A stretch of 5,454 nt of DNA, taken from contig DATBMY010000304.1 of assembly GCA_036554605.1 (NCBI GenBank), positions 1 through 5,454 on the forward strand, written 5' to 3'. The stretch comes from DATBMY01 sp036554605 (GTDB lineage: Bacteria; Acidobacteriota; Blastocatellia; UBA7656). Positions 5,381 to 5,454 of the stretch are shown piece by piece. The notes under the pieces are model-generated. The model worked only from the letters and a program-made list of their open reading frames with translations, did no database searches and was not told where the DNA came from. The first letter of the stretch is position 1. Each line of letters begins with the position of its first letter. The translations under genes were made by a program, and so were the position numbers.

Positions 5381-5408
5381 GGTCTGGGATCAGAGGTCGG
5401 GGATCAGT
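5381..5408. repeat. Two 14-bp tandem units downstream of the lipid kinase
   Basis: GGTCTGGGATCAGA (5381-5394) and GGTCGGGGATCAGT (5395-5408) match at 12 of 14 positions, each built from two 7-bp subunits. The reverse complement (ACTGATC, CCCGACC, TCTGATC, CCAGACC) resembles the CTCAGAC-type heptads at 67-87. The array begins two bases after the stop codon at 5379. Confidence 0.6.
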
Positions 5409-5454
5409 GCTTGCCTACAAGGTAGCTTCTAAACCGGATACTGCATATTTGAAA
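5409..5454. other. Short distal intergenic tail
   Basis: These 46 bases after the repeat array, to the window edge, hold no recognisable gene or terminator. They are AT-richer than the genes and end near GATACTGCATATTTGAAA, which could belong to a promoter region for a gene beyond the window. Nothing firm can be said. Confidence 0.3.

Noticed and set aside
5411..5442. Possible promoter (TTGCCT with GATACT) at the right end of the window
   Set aside because: The spacer is 20 bp and the boxes match weakly; no downstream gene is visible to support it.

Overview
The window looks like an ordinary chromosomal segment from a GC-rich, diderm (Gram-negative type) bacterium. The diderm call rests on lpxB, which makes the lipid A disaccharide, and on two proteins with export signals. 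Short degenerate CTCAG/CTGAG heptad repeats at gene edges, scattered small hypothetical genes and frequent strand switching remind me of Acidobacteriota (Blastocatellia-like) genomes. That placement is an impression, not something the sequence proves.

Layout, left to right. lpxB runs rightward (about 28-1242) and its 3' end overlaps by 14 bp the end of a small leftward gene for a 78-residue charged coiled-coil protein (1229-1465). A 117-bp gap follows, with two candidate promoters pointing in opposite directions and -35 boxes one base apart. The rightward promoter serves an exported or membrane-anchored protein of the dual-specificity/tyrosine phosphatase superfamily (1583-2251). Facing it tail to tail, with 4 bp between stop codons, is a leftward gene for a small secreted protein with a DUF4177-like domain (2256-2591). 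A 199-bp divergent spacer carries the likely glpK promoter and Shine-Dalgarno sequence. Then come glpK (glycerol kinase, 2791-4290) and, after a 153-bp spacer, a diacylglycerol/sphingosine-kinase-family lipid kinase (4444-5379).

The most notable non-coding structure is in the glpK to lipid-kinase spacer. It is a 111-bp segment with perfect 9-bp terminal inverted repeats, an internal perfect 14-bp inverted repeat, and an exact 6-bp direct duplication (CCTAGC) on both sides. This is the signature of a small non-autonomous mobile element (MITE-like) that landed on the glpK stop codon. The lipid kinase also contains a perfect 11-bp-arm palindrome inside its coding sequence.

Functionally, lpxB serves outer-membrane lipid A synthesis. 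GlpK makes glycerol-3-phosphate and the lipid kinase probably makes phosphatidic acid or a related phospholipid, so the two genes share a membrane-lipid theme, though nothing shows they form one operon. I see no sign of a defence system, phage, CRISPR array, tRNA or rRNA. No clearly new multi-gene system is visible; the small-element and promoter observations are the points most worth checking.
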